Under the pieces are notes generated by a model. The model was not told the origin of the DNA and did no database searches. It saw nothing but the letters and a program-made list of their open reading frames with translations. A stretch of 39,586 bases of DNA from Bacteroidales bacterium UBA1216. GTDB taxonomy: Bacteria; Bacteroidota; Bacteroidia; Bacteroidales; Paludibacteraceae. The translations under genes were made by a program, and so were the position numbers. Numbering within the stretch: the first letter of the stretch is position 1; each line of letters starts with the position of its first letter. The stretch spans positions 1-39,586 of the forward strand of contig DBXI01000008.1 in the NCBI GenBank assembly GCA_002309255.1. Reading direction: 5' to 3'. Positions 25,201-32,707 of the stretch are shown piece by piece.

Positions 25201-28200
25201 TTCTTATCCGAACTGTAAGGGCACGATAACTTTGCCGCTTACGGTAACCTATACAAATCAGTCGCCAACAGCATATCTGACCCTGATTGACGAAAAAGGC
25301 AACAATGCGGTTGATCCGATTCTTGTAGAGGACTTGGATCCGTCGCCTTGCACGATCAATTGGAACTATACTGCTGATGGCAAGGAGCATTCGGTTTATG
25401 CATATATCTCTGACCGTTCTGATTGCCAGACTGATCCGGTGAGCATCACCGCTCCGTCTGCACCGTACTGGGAATATACGCGTCATCGCTCGTTAATCAA
25501 TTGCGATGGAAGTTATACCGATACACTTCGTTTCAGTTGGAAGGATGCATCGTCCGCCTTCACCATCGACACACTAGATAGTAACGGAAACGCGATAACT
25601 GCTCAGCGATACTCGAATACCGCGTCAACAGACGATGTGGTCCGTCTCTATCACGGCAATGTGGCAGATGCATCCGCTAATATATATAAGGTATATTTCG
25701 CCGGGCATGCAGGTGACTGCGACAGCATCATTAAGAACTTCGAGTCTGGGCATGCTCCTATCAAGCCTGAAATAGTAATCAATAAGGCTGACACCCTGCA
25801 TGGCGCATGTGATGCAACTACGTATGCTATTGTTGTTGACTGGCAGTACAAAGCATTCGCCGCAAGTACGATGACCTTTAGCGTGACCGGTGCAACGCAA
25901 ACTGCGACACGCGAATTAACGTATAATCCGGAGTTCGTCGCCTGCAAAGACACAGTCAAAGGTCTGCCGACTGATGGAGGATTGCAAACCCTGACCATGA
26001 AGACGGATGTTGCAGCCAACTGCTCGTATGAAAAAGCCGACATCCGTGCACCTAAAGGCAATATGCTTGCTGAGTTCAGTGTGAAAACAACCCAACTGAC
26101 ATGCACCAACGGTAACTATCAATTGGTTGCAACATGGAAAGTCGAAGCACCCGCTGCGGCTTACGACGTGCTCGTTATCGTGGATGAAAATGACAATCTG
26201 CTGCTTGAAGAAACTCTGACAAGTACCACACTCAGTCATACGGCAACGCTACCTCAATCATATGCTGAAGGAGATGCCGCAACGCCCAAGACCATATACG
26301 CATATCTCAAGGAGCGTGGCAAAGGTTGTGCCAAGAGCGACACCTATTCTGATCCTGTTCAGCCGACAATGGCTATTGGCGAAGTGAACAAAACTCTCGC
26401 AACCAACTGCTCTGATAGTACATATACAATTGTTGTGCCTGTTACATATAAGAACCAGCGCGGTGACATGTGGGCGTGGATAGATTCAGACACGCAGAAA
26501 CATCAGATTACTGCTACCGAAAAGTCCGGCACAGGTGAGGATTATGCTGCTGAAGCTGCCGAACATACAACCTACATCGAGTTTGCCGGTCTGGTAGCCG
26601 ACGGCAAGCAGCATACAATCCATATCGCTTGCGACGAGACGCAAGGTGCATGTGCAAAGACAAAGACCTATGATGCTCCGTTCACGCCGGTGATTGACAG
26701 CGTTGTCGTTTCGTGCAACGAACCTGCATTCGGTGCAACTACCTACGATGCAACGGTCAAGGTTTATTACAAGAACGCCTCCAAGAACGGTACAGCCTCC
26801 TCGCTTACCATCCGTAGCACCGATCTAGGTGCCGGACAAAGTCAGCGCTCGAGAACGGTAACTGTTTCCGGCGATGGCGTATATACATGGGAGGTAACAG
26901 GTCTGACTGCCGAGAAAGGCGCGACGCGTCACTTTGAAGCGTTCTTTGTTGATCGCGACACTTGTGTGTTCAATGAAGAAGTTCAGACACCCGATACACG
27001 CAAGCTGATCTTCAGCGTTATTCCGTCCGTAGTGAACTGTGACGGCAAGGATACTATCCTCTTCACCGTCAATGCCTCTGACCTGAGCGGCAACCTCGTG
27101 GTTATGGAAGGAGCAACTGAGCTGTATAACCAGCCTGCTCCTACTGCTTATCCGTTCCACGGCAAGATCGAGACTCCTGTACCTGCCGGCAGCGTGCATA
27201 ACCTGTATGCATACTTCACCAGCGATACGGAGTTCCATAGCTCCACAGTCACCTTCACCGCACCGGCTGCTCCGACCATCAGTATGGGGCGCGAGCCAGG
27301 ACACTCTATCAGTTGTGGCGGAGAGGTAACAATGACCCTTGTTGTGGAATATGCCAACCAAACCGGTTCTCTTATCGTTCTTGACAATGAGAATGCCCTG
27401 ATCAAAGAGATTGCTCATGATACCTTGCCTGCATCGCCTATCCGTATCCCGTGGACGTATGCAGCAGACGGCAAGTCGCGCACGGCTACGGCATACTTCA
27501 GCAACCGCCCAAGTTGTACCGATACAGAAGATGCCGATGAGGTTACCGAGGCATATCGCACATTCACGCATCACTTGTCTGAGCCGGATTGCGACGGTTA
27601 CTACAACGATACCATCCGCTTCGTTTGGAGTCACGCCAAGGGTGTATTTGTCATCGACTCGCTGGGCACGAACCTCTGCACCAATACCGACGCCGATGGT
27701 ACGTGTGACCGAATAATTCGCAGCTGCGTAACGGATGCCGACAGAGAACTGTATAAGATCTCGTTCAGCGCACAATCGGATTGCGAGCCGACATCTGTGC
27801 ATAACAGCATTCTTTCGGCATCGGTACTGACAAGCTTCAAGGTTGATACCGTCTATGCGGCAAGTTGCGGCGCTACGACCTACAACGTGGATCTGAGTTG
27901 GACGTATGCCAAGGCTGTAGATGATCTGGTCATCATCGACGAGAACGATGCCGTTATCTGGACTGCCGAAGTTACAAATCTACTCGTCTCGTATTCGTTA
28001 ACCGATCTGCCCATTGACGCATCCCTCAGCGGCAAGGCGCATACACTATATGCATACTTCCGTGACAAGGGCACCTCGTGCAAGAAAGTCGTGACGTACA
28101 ACGAACCGATTGTTCCCGCTATGGATACAGTCAAGACAGAGTTTGCCCCGACGGAGTGCAACAACACAACCACCACGCTGACGGTGGATGTCGAATACAT

Positions 28201-31081
28201 CAAACAGAGTGGCACGCTGCAAGTGTGGTACGATACCGGCACTCCGTTGACTGTTACGTACGATAGTATAGGAAAGAACAACCTCGACACGGTACACATC
28301 ACAATTCCTGACTTCCCTGCCGACGGTAAGGATTCGCATGTATTGCACGTTAGCTTCACCGGAGATCTTGATTGTCATGACCGCACTTATGACTTGCCGC
28401 GTGCGCCATTCTCACCCAAGGTAAGTGGTAGCAAGGTTGTACGTTTCGAAAACGAGACCTGCAATAGTGATACCTACTCGGCTGTGGTTACATTCGATGT
28501 GACGAACGGACAAGGTAAGAAGGTTGTAGCAACGTGCAAAGGACTGTCGGCTGAGTTATCTGCCGCTTCGGAGGGCGAGAATACGATCCGGATTGATGGT
28601 ATCACTCGCGCCAACCCGCGTGAGGCATATGAGGTAATCAGTATCGCGTTCCCCGATGCAACCGATTGCGCAGAGCAAGATACAGTGCACTTCATCGAGC
28701 CTCATAAACCCCAACTGCTTGCTATCCGTCTGGATGACCAGCAGGCGGAGGTGGATTGCGAAGCCAAGCAGTATACCTTACGAGGAGCAGTGCAGTATAT
28801 CAATATCGGTGATGCTACACCGCAACTGTGGATCGGAGATGATGAGGCATCCGCTATACTTCTCACCGGAACTCCGGAAATGAAGGACGATACAGCCACA
28901 TTGACGTTCAATGCTATCACTATTCCTACGGATGGTAAACCGTTCACCCTTCACCTGAAGGCTGATGGCAAGACTGCCGGCTGCTCAATACAAGAGGACT
29001 TCACCGCTATATGGCGGCAGGTAATCTCCGGCGTACGCATATCAGGTGTGCCTAATGCTGTTAGTTGCGATGAGCCTTATTCGGCTACCGTAGAGGTGGA
29101 CTATCTGCACGGCTTGAACCAGCGGATATATGTAACCTACCGCGATAGTGATAATACGGCACGTCTGGACAGTTCGGCTGTGCTTGATATCGAGAATAGT
29201 ACGGCTCAAATCACGTTACCCAAACTATATGATACAGGCGCACTCGACAAGAACGTGACAGTTTATTTCGCCAATAATATGGATTGTGCTATTGATACGG
29301 CTAAGTTCCATTTGCCTGCATTGAACTCCATCACCGATGTGACTGCCACCGGCAGTGCATCAACCTGTGGAGAACTCAATTATTCGGTAAGTGGTAAGGT
29401 GACGTTCAATAGCGGAGAGGGTGATCTGGTAGTATATTACGATGATATGCATCGTGATACCATCAAGTCACCTGTCAGCCCGGCGACATATTATATTGAG
29501 TCGATGAGCGAGGCTGGTACGGGATTGCAAGTATATGCATATTTCACAGGTGCTGACAAGTGCAAGCAAGAATCCAATGTGTTTGATTCGCCTGTTGTAC
29601 CGACACTCTCTGCCGACATCACAGGCGTAGATACAGTCTTCACCTGTGGCGACAAGACCTACACGGTTCACTATTCGATCAGTTCGACGAATCAGTCGGG
29701 CGCTTGCCTCGTATTGGACAGTGTAACCAGTGGCACAGTGCGCACGATAGCCACCGACGAAACGGTTCAGTCGTTCACTATCGCTCGTCCGGCAACCAAC
29801 GAACAGCACTTCGTTGTTGTTCGCTATCCGGCTACGGGGTGCGAGGTGGTTATACCTACACCGCTCATCGTCAGCCCGCTTGTGCCTGCGATGGGTGAGG
29901 CTGTTCTGGCGCAGAGCCAGCCCGAGTGCGGCGAAACGGATTACACCCTGTCGCTGTCGTTCAGCCATACGAACATGAATCTGCTGCCGGCAGCCGACCG
30001 GACGCTGGTGATCACGGATAACGGCACGGAGTTGTACAACGATACCATTCCTGCGACAGTGGCAATGACCTTTGAGCTGCCGGCACTGGGTGACGCCCAC
30101 ACCGTGCAGATTACCTGCGGCCTGTGCTCCGCGACATACAACTATGTTGCGCCGAAACCTTATGAGTGCGCACGCTACGACACACTGATTTGTATCACCG
30201 AGCATTACGCCGCGCACGGCTTTGATATCACGCCCGACCGTACGATGACAGACTCGCTGTTCACCCGCTGGAACGGTCATGGCACTGACTCGTTGTTCCT
30301 GACCGTGAAAGAGCAGCCCGCAATTAAGCTGGCTGACGTATCCCGCATCTGCGACAGCGAACGCGAACTGGCCTTCCCCTACAGCGTCCTGTCCGGTGTA
30401 ATAGACTCCGTTCAACTGACACTGACCAATGCCGGTGGAACGGACGTGATAGCCGATGAACCGATACGGGTTACTGACGATACCCTGTATTACAATCTGA
30501 GCTCTTCGCTCCCGGCCGGTGACTACCTGACATCCGTCGAGGTGTTCACCCGCGGTATAGTGTGCAGCTCATCCGCTTCCACACCGCTCACAATCGCCAA
30601 GGACAGCGTGATTTACTCCAAGTGGACGGATGTGCTGCTCGTGGATAACTCTGCTGGCTTGTACACCGGCTACCAGTGGTACGAGAACGGTAATCCTATC
30701 AGTGGCCAGACAGGACAGACCCTGTACATGCCCGAAGGAATGGATGGCACGTACTACTGCCGCCTGACCACCGCCGATGGCGACATCTTCACATGCGAGT
30801 ATGACTTTGACGCTGTACCTCGCTCCGCTGACCATCAGCAGACTACCAATCACATTACCGTGGCACCGAGCCGCATACAGATGGGCGGTGCAGTTACAGT
30901 GCAGCAGTCCGAACAGGAAACGTTGCGGCTTATCCTGTTGAGCGCAACAGGTCAGCGCCTTGCGGAGTACACGCAAAGCGAAAGCACGCAGCAGATCAGT
31001 ATGCCGACTGTGCAAGGTGTATATATGTTGCGCATCGCTTCCGACACCATTGTGCAGACTGAGAAGATAGTTGTATATTAG
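19250..31081 (+). CDS. Giant T9SS-secreted repetitive surface protein (adhesin-like)
   Basis: 3943 aa (about 0.4 MDa). Signal peptide, with possible starts at 19250 or at the second Met (19268), which aligns better with the paralogue at 14108. The head (about 32-300) contains FTAGERIFVNAQTDFNWAQD. A jelly-roll/CBM-like domain (about 570-800) contains LQKGTTYLFSFWVANVNN and NDFALDDIRFRSV. About 29 Ig-like modules of 90-110 residues follow, each opening with a Cys in a (C)DxxTYxLxVxVxYxNQxGxLxVW pattern and having a second conserved Cys near its end. A segment with YQWYENGNPISG then precedes the T9SS type A sorting domain (ITVAPSRIQM .. VYMLRIASD .. EKIVVY). Seven modules (about residues 1474-2173) are duplicated as a block. 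It is probably a long stalk-like adhesin or surface filament; its ligand is unknown. The first third is more AT-rich than the rest. Confidence 0.88.
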   Translation: MKNIFIMKKRNIVISVLIALLCIIGATSSFARVFTAGERIFVNAQTDFNWAQDGAKLFLYCFGGSSSVQWFELEQVCGNYYMASMSAGTWNTCIVVRKNSSGTAGNWDNKWNQTGDITIDGSKNYIKYFSNESSSATWDNFPFYYHDGSEELYFSKAPNDWSWFGNDFGSKNYVYAKFFRTSEPYCETWSKASNDRPGLFKVDIPAGIWSHVIFARLGNDSPSDGNIISDPSKDANQSRNLPVFANEIYLNFKQRSTSGGEDYNLLKDLGAKPSADPTTSDNIWGTPRRDIKICAQALERGDNYTLTPLLNDAKNAYDYSEGISVWWKWNTTSGKWEYAANKWNDVNQTLENVDDAYYYLWTTMGEKEKYRRFLHLVKDSDCKINCEITSLNYAITPVNVIDSTFGIEGLVAFTKQEGDLVVSYGKNTYRLPTDSMQTFTSPESPQTFSLSGLKADGSTDNHLLVEFTGVGGAKADSLITAPKLETDGVVEHSSKDEANHYSPSKETYAHDETITLTPHVETLEADSFAWLDAKGNILKAGNKDIKSTPYDVSNTWGFDTTLVYYYTEYNIPPESNDNLMGNGYYENTSKEDDDNKDASPYKTISGYKYTGVWGDITGKRDAYYNEYGNETGLFGVTTSADIFWNRFAKISPRKGEYFGVFDGDADGEEKVAWSAETNSTTNKDLKLQKGTTYLFSFWVANVNNAGEMISYGTDGTPVTNNAILQFKISYKYKDENGDEQEETLPLGKETDLNNYLDNFWHQNSATFTSPVDADDVTISVVDKNKSGLSIGNDFALDDIRFRSVSVQSATVRARERFAVKFVEPTPEVRNVSLVPLTAPACDRDTFTFKVSFEYLTNTSHDVKLELNVTGLAGEVKKEVDDLGDTGGAWVKKEFVFSSNTSANPAVTTDTDIKAKATDEQMKAEVIVSTTDAISVYRADTAYSADVDIPVIPSRSFGSPLLFEDQSCADSTYTLLVPITYTNQHGDMYVQVNDKEEYKVHVTNSAGCRIEDSYVGYLADQRTPRTTLAIIPGIKREDVDAVDHKVSVWFTEGCDVWSTTYAAPNVPMMVVHDVVPAPVSCNNLTYTLNGKLSYRYLDGKAYCKIGVGGNPNEITGMLADKATKDTREFSIPSIPADSLMDTLIVWYEGRGTACPDTIIYRAPFSPQINSVTIDKPSSLSCGASDKYSATITVNASNHREALILVSLNDGEPKKKNSSSTGSTSFTFTDLLADGGNNVVKAWFDVARKQDDDCYKKNSFSSPTRPVANIKDQGANTFTYSDPVCDQETVTLKFDIEYINQDGDLYIWVDGLSPKKYDYTDHKSSTPHSVHIEYPGVQADGLSTHKLNYEFRETGYCKETNIALPASSRWPVIKSVSVTPPANVPCSKNDYEATINVSYVNVASTDRLVVQYNGTETKTIERTLSGTSTSFTFTLDDIDAGSGRELYVYFEGAAADCKTTAQHKGTYTAPYRPELVINSVDTLHDACDATTYAIAIDWKYRAFAASDMSYKIDDGTAHTLRSGLTYNATTFTNCKDTIKGLSADGGSHKLSLLTNVANNCTFDSTGIRAPKGNKITSFRIDTTVLKCDEDKYQLIASWVVSAPAAEYDTLIIVDGSNTVLLIDTLKSTTLTRTVTLPQVHTVGDVTTPTPIYAYLKERGRSACDKSDTYVSPVKPTMSWSTHVIADSAECDKSTYSLIVPVTYTNQHGKMHVWLDADSYAAASYKVEVTSSTGFDGSDGYMEGAAERTTRAKLTDLPGDGAEHKVSIAFDDERGCTKKDAITYEAPFRPVINKVEATRTTPADGVLTYDVTVTVTTSNGQGKAVTIKCADLNLEHTGNVDGDGKLVKEFTGLTTDNGVSHTFKAYFDDRKNCVEEGAFTSPDQRKIHSFDVIERLLPQCDGTANVVFVVNSTAMGGDLVIKEGDTEVYRHATPIPSEFKDTIKHASLKADGSSHTLTASFTSPVQSKTATYTALANPTLSIEKGVPSYPNCKGTITLPLTVTYTNQSPTAYLTLIDEKGNNAVDPILVEDLDPSPCTINWNYTADGKEHSVYAYISDRSDCQTDPVSITAPSAPYWEYTRHRSLINCDGSYTDTLRFSWKDASSAFTIDTLDSNGNAITAQRYSNTASTDDVVRLYHGNVADASANIYKVYFAGHAGDCDSIIKNFESGHAPIKPEIVINKADTLHGACDATTYAIVVDWQYKAFAASTMTFSVTGATQTATRELTYNPEFVACKDTVKGLPTDGGLQTLTMKTDVAANCSYEKADIRAPKGNMLAEFSVKTTQLTCTNGNYQLVATWKVEAPAAAYDVLVIVDENDNLLLEETLTSTTLSHTATLPQSYAEGDAATPKTIYAYLKERGKGCAKSDTYSDPVQPTMAIGEVNKTLATNCSDSTYTIVVPVTYKNQRGDMWAWIDSDTQKHQITATEKSGTGEDYAAEAAEHTTYIEFAGLVADGKQHTIHIACDETQGACAKTKTYDAPFTPVIDSVVVSCNEPAFGATTYDATVKVYYKNASKNGTASSLTIRSTDLGAGQSQRSRTVTVSGDGVYTWEVTGLTAEKGATRHFEAFFVDRDTCVFNEEVQTPDTRKLIFSVIPSVVNCDGKDTILFTVNASDLSGNLVVMEGATELYNQPAPTAYPFHGKIETPVPAGSVHNLYAYFTSDTEFHSSTVTFTAPAAPTISMGREPGHSISCGGEVTMTLVVEYANQTGSLIVLDNENALIKEIAHDTLPASPIRIPWTYAADGKSRTATAYFSNRPSCTDTEDADEVTEAYRTFTHHLSEPDCDGYYNDTIRFVWSHAKGVFVIDSLGTNLCTNTDADGTCDRIIRSCVTDADRELYKISFSAQSDCEPTSVHNSILSASVLTSFKVDTVYAASCGATTYNVDLSWTYAKAVDDLVIIDENDAVIWTAEVTNLLVSYSLTDLPIDASLSGKAHTLYAYFRDKGTSCKKVVTYNEPIVPAMDTVKTEFAPTECNNTTTTLTVDVEYIKQSGTLQVWYDTGTPLTVTYDSIGKNNLDTVHITIPDFPADGKDSHVLHVSFTGDLDCHDRTYDLPRAPFSPKVSGSKVVRFENETCNSDTYSAVVTFDVTNGQGKKVVATCKGLSAELSAASEGENTIRIDGITRANPREAYEVISIAFPDATDCAEQDTVHFIEPHKPQLLAIRLDDQQAEVDCEAKQYTLRGAVQYINIGDATPQLWIGDDEASAILLTGTPEMKDDTATLTFNAITIPTDGKPFTLHLKADGKTAGCSIQEDFTAIWRQVISGVRISGVPNAVSCDEPYSATVEVDYLHGLNQRIYVTYRDSDNTARLDSSAVLDIENSTAQITLPKLYDTGALDKNVTVYFANNMDCAIDTAKFHLPALNSITDVTATGSASTCGELNYSVSGKVTFNSGEGDLVVYYDDMHRDTIKSPVSPATYYIESMSEAGTGLQVYAYFTGADKCKQESNVFDSPVVPTLSADITGVDTVFTCGDKTYTVHYSISSTNQSGACLVLDSVTSGTVRTIATDETVQSFTIARPATNEQHFVVVRYPATGCEVVIPTPLIVSPLVPAMGEAVLAQSQPECGETDYTLSLSFSHTNMNLLPAADRTLVITDNGTELYNDTIPATVAMTFELPALGDAHTVQITCGLCSATYNYVAPKPYECARYDTLICITEHYAAHGFDITPDRTMTDSLFTRWNGHGTDSLFLTVKEQPAIKLADVSRICDSERELAFPYSVLSGVIDSVQLTLTNAGGTDVIADEPIRVTDDTLYYNLSSSLPAGDYLTSVEVFTRGIVCSSSASTPLTIAKDSVIYSKWTDVLLVDNSAGLYTGYQWYENGNPISGQTGQTLYMPEGMDGTYYCRLTTADGDIFTCEYDFDAVPRSADHQQTTNHITVAPSRIQMGGAVTVQQSEQETLRLILLSATGQRLAEYTQSESTQQISMPTVQGVYMLRIASDTIVQTEKIVVY
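23669..27835 (+). repeat. Seven-module block duplication inside the giant gene
   Basis: Block 1 (about 23669-25770) and block 2 (about 25771-27835) each contain seven Ig-like modules in the same order. The pairs of module openings are DTLHDACDATTYAI/DTLHGACDATTYAI, TTVLKCDEDKYQL/TTQLTCTNGNYQL, SAECDKSTYSLIVPVTYTNQ/ATNCSDSTYTIVVPVTYKNQ, a pair with LTYDVTV/TTYDATV, LLPQCDG/SVVNCDG, YPNCKGTITLPLTVTY/ISCGGEVTMTLVVEY, and YTRHRSLINCDG/FTHHLSEPDCDG. The following modules (27840 onward) show a weaker third partial copy of the series. Confidence 0.75.
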
Positions 31082-31088
31082 TAAAAGC

Positions 31089-31120
31089 GTTAAATTGTTA
31101 AATAGTTAAATTGTTAAATA
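31089..31120 (+). repeat. GTTAAAT(T/A) 8-nt x4 array in the ftsY leader
   Basis: Alternating 8-nt units GTTAAATT and GTTAAATA, twice each, end 2 nt before the ftsY ATG at 31123. They fill most of the spacer after the giant gene. Confidence 0.88.
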
Positions 31121-31122
31121 GT

Positions 31123-32067
31123 ATGTTTTTCGGATTATTTGGTAACAAAACCAAACAAGAAACGTTGGATAAGGGACTGGAGCAGTCCAACGCCTCAGTG
31201 CTAAGTAAGATCAGTCACGCTATAGCCGGTCGTTCCACGATCGACGATGACGTGCTCGATGACCTCGAGGAGGCACTCATCACCTCCGACGTGGGCGTGG
31301 ATACAACCCTGCGCATCATTGAGCGCATCCAGGATCGCGTGAAGCGCGACAAGTACGTCGGCACAGGCGAATTGAACCGTCTCCTCGTTGAGGAGACCTG
31401 CGCCCTGCTCGCCGAACATGACAGTATAGATCAGCCAAGTTTGGCTGATACCACCCCTTACGTCATCATGGTCGTAGGCGTCAACGGCGTAGGCAAAACA
31501 ACCACCATCGGCAAGCTCGCTTACATGTACAAGCAGGCGGGCAAGAAGGTGTATCTCGGCGCCGCTGACACCTTCCGCGCTGCGGCTGTGGAGCAGTTAT
31601 GTATATGGGGCGAAAGGGTAGGTGTACCGGTCATCAAACAGCAGCAAGGCTCTGACCCCGCCTCGGTGGCGTTCGACACCTTGCAGTCCGCCAAGGCTAA
31701 CGGAGCGGATGTGGTGCTCATTGACACTGCCGGACGATTGCATAATAAGATTAACCTCATGCACGAGCTCACCAAGATCAAGAACGTGATGCAGAAGGTC
31801 GTACCCGGTGCACCGCACGATGTGATGCTCGTGCTGGACGGCTCAACCGGTCAGAACGCCTTTGAGCAGGCACGTCAGTTCACTGCCGCCACACAGGTCA
31901 GCTCGCTGGCTATCACCAAGCTTGACGGCACTGCCAAGGGTGGAGTAGTGCTCGGTATATCCGACCAATTCAAGATACCCGTTCGATACATCGGTCTTGG
32001 CGAGCAGATGACCGATCTGCAGCCTTTCAACGCCGAGCAGTTCGTCAAAACCCTATTGCATCAGTAA
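31123..32067 (+). CDS. ftsY: Signal recognition particle receptor FtsY
   Basis: 314 aa, the short FtsY form without a long acidic N-terminal domain. The SRP GTPase receptor brings ribosome-nascent chain complexes to the Sec translocon at the inner membrane. The N domain covers about residues 1-95. The G domain has P-loop GVNGVGKTTT (119-128), AADTFRAAAVEQL, DTAGRLHNK, the TKLDGTAKGG motif and the closing FVKTLL. ATG 31123 is preferred over the in-frame TTG 31111, which lies in the repeat. A 20-nt palindrome (31430-31449) encodes part of the variable linker just before the P-loop. Probably transcribed with the downstream genes, although 106 nt of repeats intervene. Confidence 0.96.
   Translation: MFFGLFGNKTKQETLDKGLEQSNASVLSKISHAIAGRSTIDDDVLDDLEEALITSDVGVDTTLRIIERIQDRVKRDKYVGTGELNRLLVEETCALLAEHDSIDQPSLADTTPYVIMVVGVNGVGKTTTIGKLAYMYKQAGKKVYLGAADTFRAAAVEQLCIWGERVGVPVIKQQQGSDPASVAFDTLQSAKANGADVVLIDTAGRLHNKINLMHELTKIKNVMQKVVPGAPHDVMLVLDGSTGQNAFEQARQFTAATQVSSLAITKLDGTAKGGVVLGISDQFKIPVRYIGLGEQMTDLQPFNAEQFVKTLLHQ
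31430..31449. repeat. Palindrome inside ftsY
   Basis: ATCAGCCAAGTTTGGCTGAT has 9-bp perfect arms around GT. It encodes the linker (DQPSLAD) just before the G-domain P-loop. It closely resembles the palindromes at 33194-33213 (murF-alr) and 11048-11065 (spacer). Confidence 0.75.
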
Positions 32068-32090
32068 TCATTAGTGCGCCAAAGATTATT

Positions 32091-32165
32091 TCGTAATAAC
32101 GCGATCACGTAATTACGACATCACGAAGGCGCGCTCGGATAAATCGTCATCACGTCATCACGAAA
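32091..32165 (+). repeat. ACGTAATC/ACGTCATC repeats (copy 3) before the thioesterase gene
   Basis: TCGTAATAACGCGATCACG then TAATTACGACATCACGAAGG and CGCGC, followed by CGTCATCACGTCATCACGA and AAAAG. The first part matches copy 1 (12311-12354), including the GAAGGCGCGC end. The second part matches copy 2 (14061-14094). Confidence 0.82.
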
Positions 32166-32173
32166 AAGAAACA

Positions 32174-32707
32174 ATGAATTTATTACGTAACCCTTGGATA
32201 TCCACTCCCGGCTACAACTGCTTCGGCTGTAGTCCGAACAACCCTATCGGCACGCGGATGCGTTTCTATGAGGATGGCGACTCGATCGTCAGCTTCTGGC
32301 ACCCAACCCAAGACCATCAGTCCTGGCTCAATACCCTGCACGGCGGCATACAAGCAACCTTGTTGGACGAGGTCTGCGGCTGGGTTGTCTTCCATAAGCT
32401 CCAGACCGCCGGTGTGACCGCCAAGATGGAGACGCGCTACCACAAACCCGTCAGCACGCTCTATCCATATATCGAACTGCGTGCGTACTTGCAGGAGATG
32501 CGCCGCAACGTCGCCTACGTCCACGGTGAGATACGTGCTCCCGGCACGAAGAACGCCGATGGCCTATTCACCCCGGGTGAGGTGCTCTGCGAGTGCACTT
32601 GCACCTATTTCACCTTCCCGCAGGAGAAAGCCATCACTGATATGATGTATATCCCCTCCACAATTGACCCAAATGATGTTTCACGTGACGAAGCAATCCA
32701 ATCATGA
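32174..32707 (+). CDS. Hotdog-fold thioesterase (PaaI/4HBT-like)
   Basis: 177 aa, cytoplasmic. N-terminal YNCFGCSPNNPIGTRMRF and the core HGGIQATLLDEVCGW are typical of the PaaI/4HBT hotdog thioesterases, where the HGG and the following Asp/Glu region shape the active site for acyl-CoA hydrolysis. The substrate cannot be predicted. The last four bases overlap the start of murF-alr (ATGA at 32704-32707), so the genes are probably translationally coupled. The leader is filled by the ACGTAATC-type repeat. Confidence 0.85.
   Translation: MNLLRNPWISTPGYNCFGCSPNNPIGTRMRFYEDGDSIVSFWHPTQDHQSWLNTLHGGIQATLLDEVCGWVVFHKLQTAGVTAKMETRYHKPVSTLYPYIELRAYLQEMRRNVAYVHGEIRAPGTKNADGLFTPGEVLCECTCTYFTFPQEKAITDMMYIPSTIDPNDVSRDEAIQS

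Noticed and set aside
26825..27802. Long minus-strand ORF within the giant gene
   Set aside because: Antisense shadow of the repetitive modules. A similar one at 29468-30415 was rejected for the same reason.
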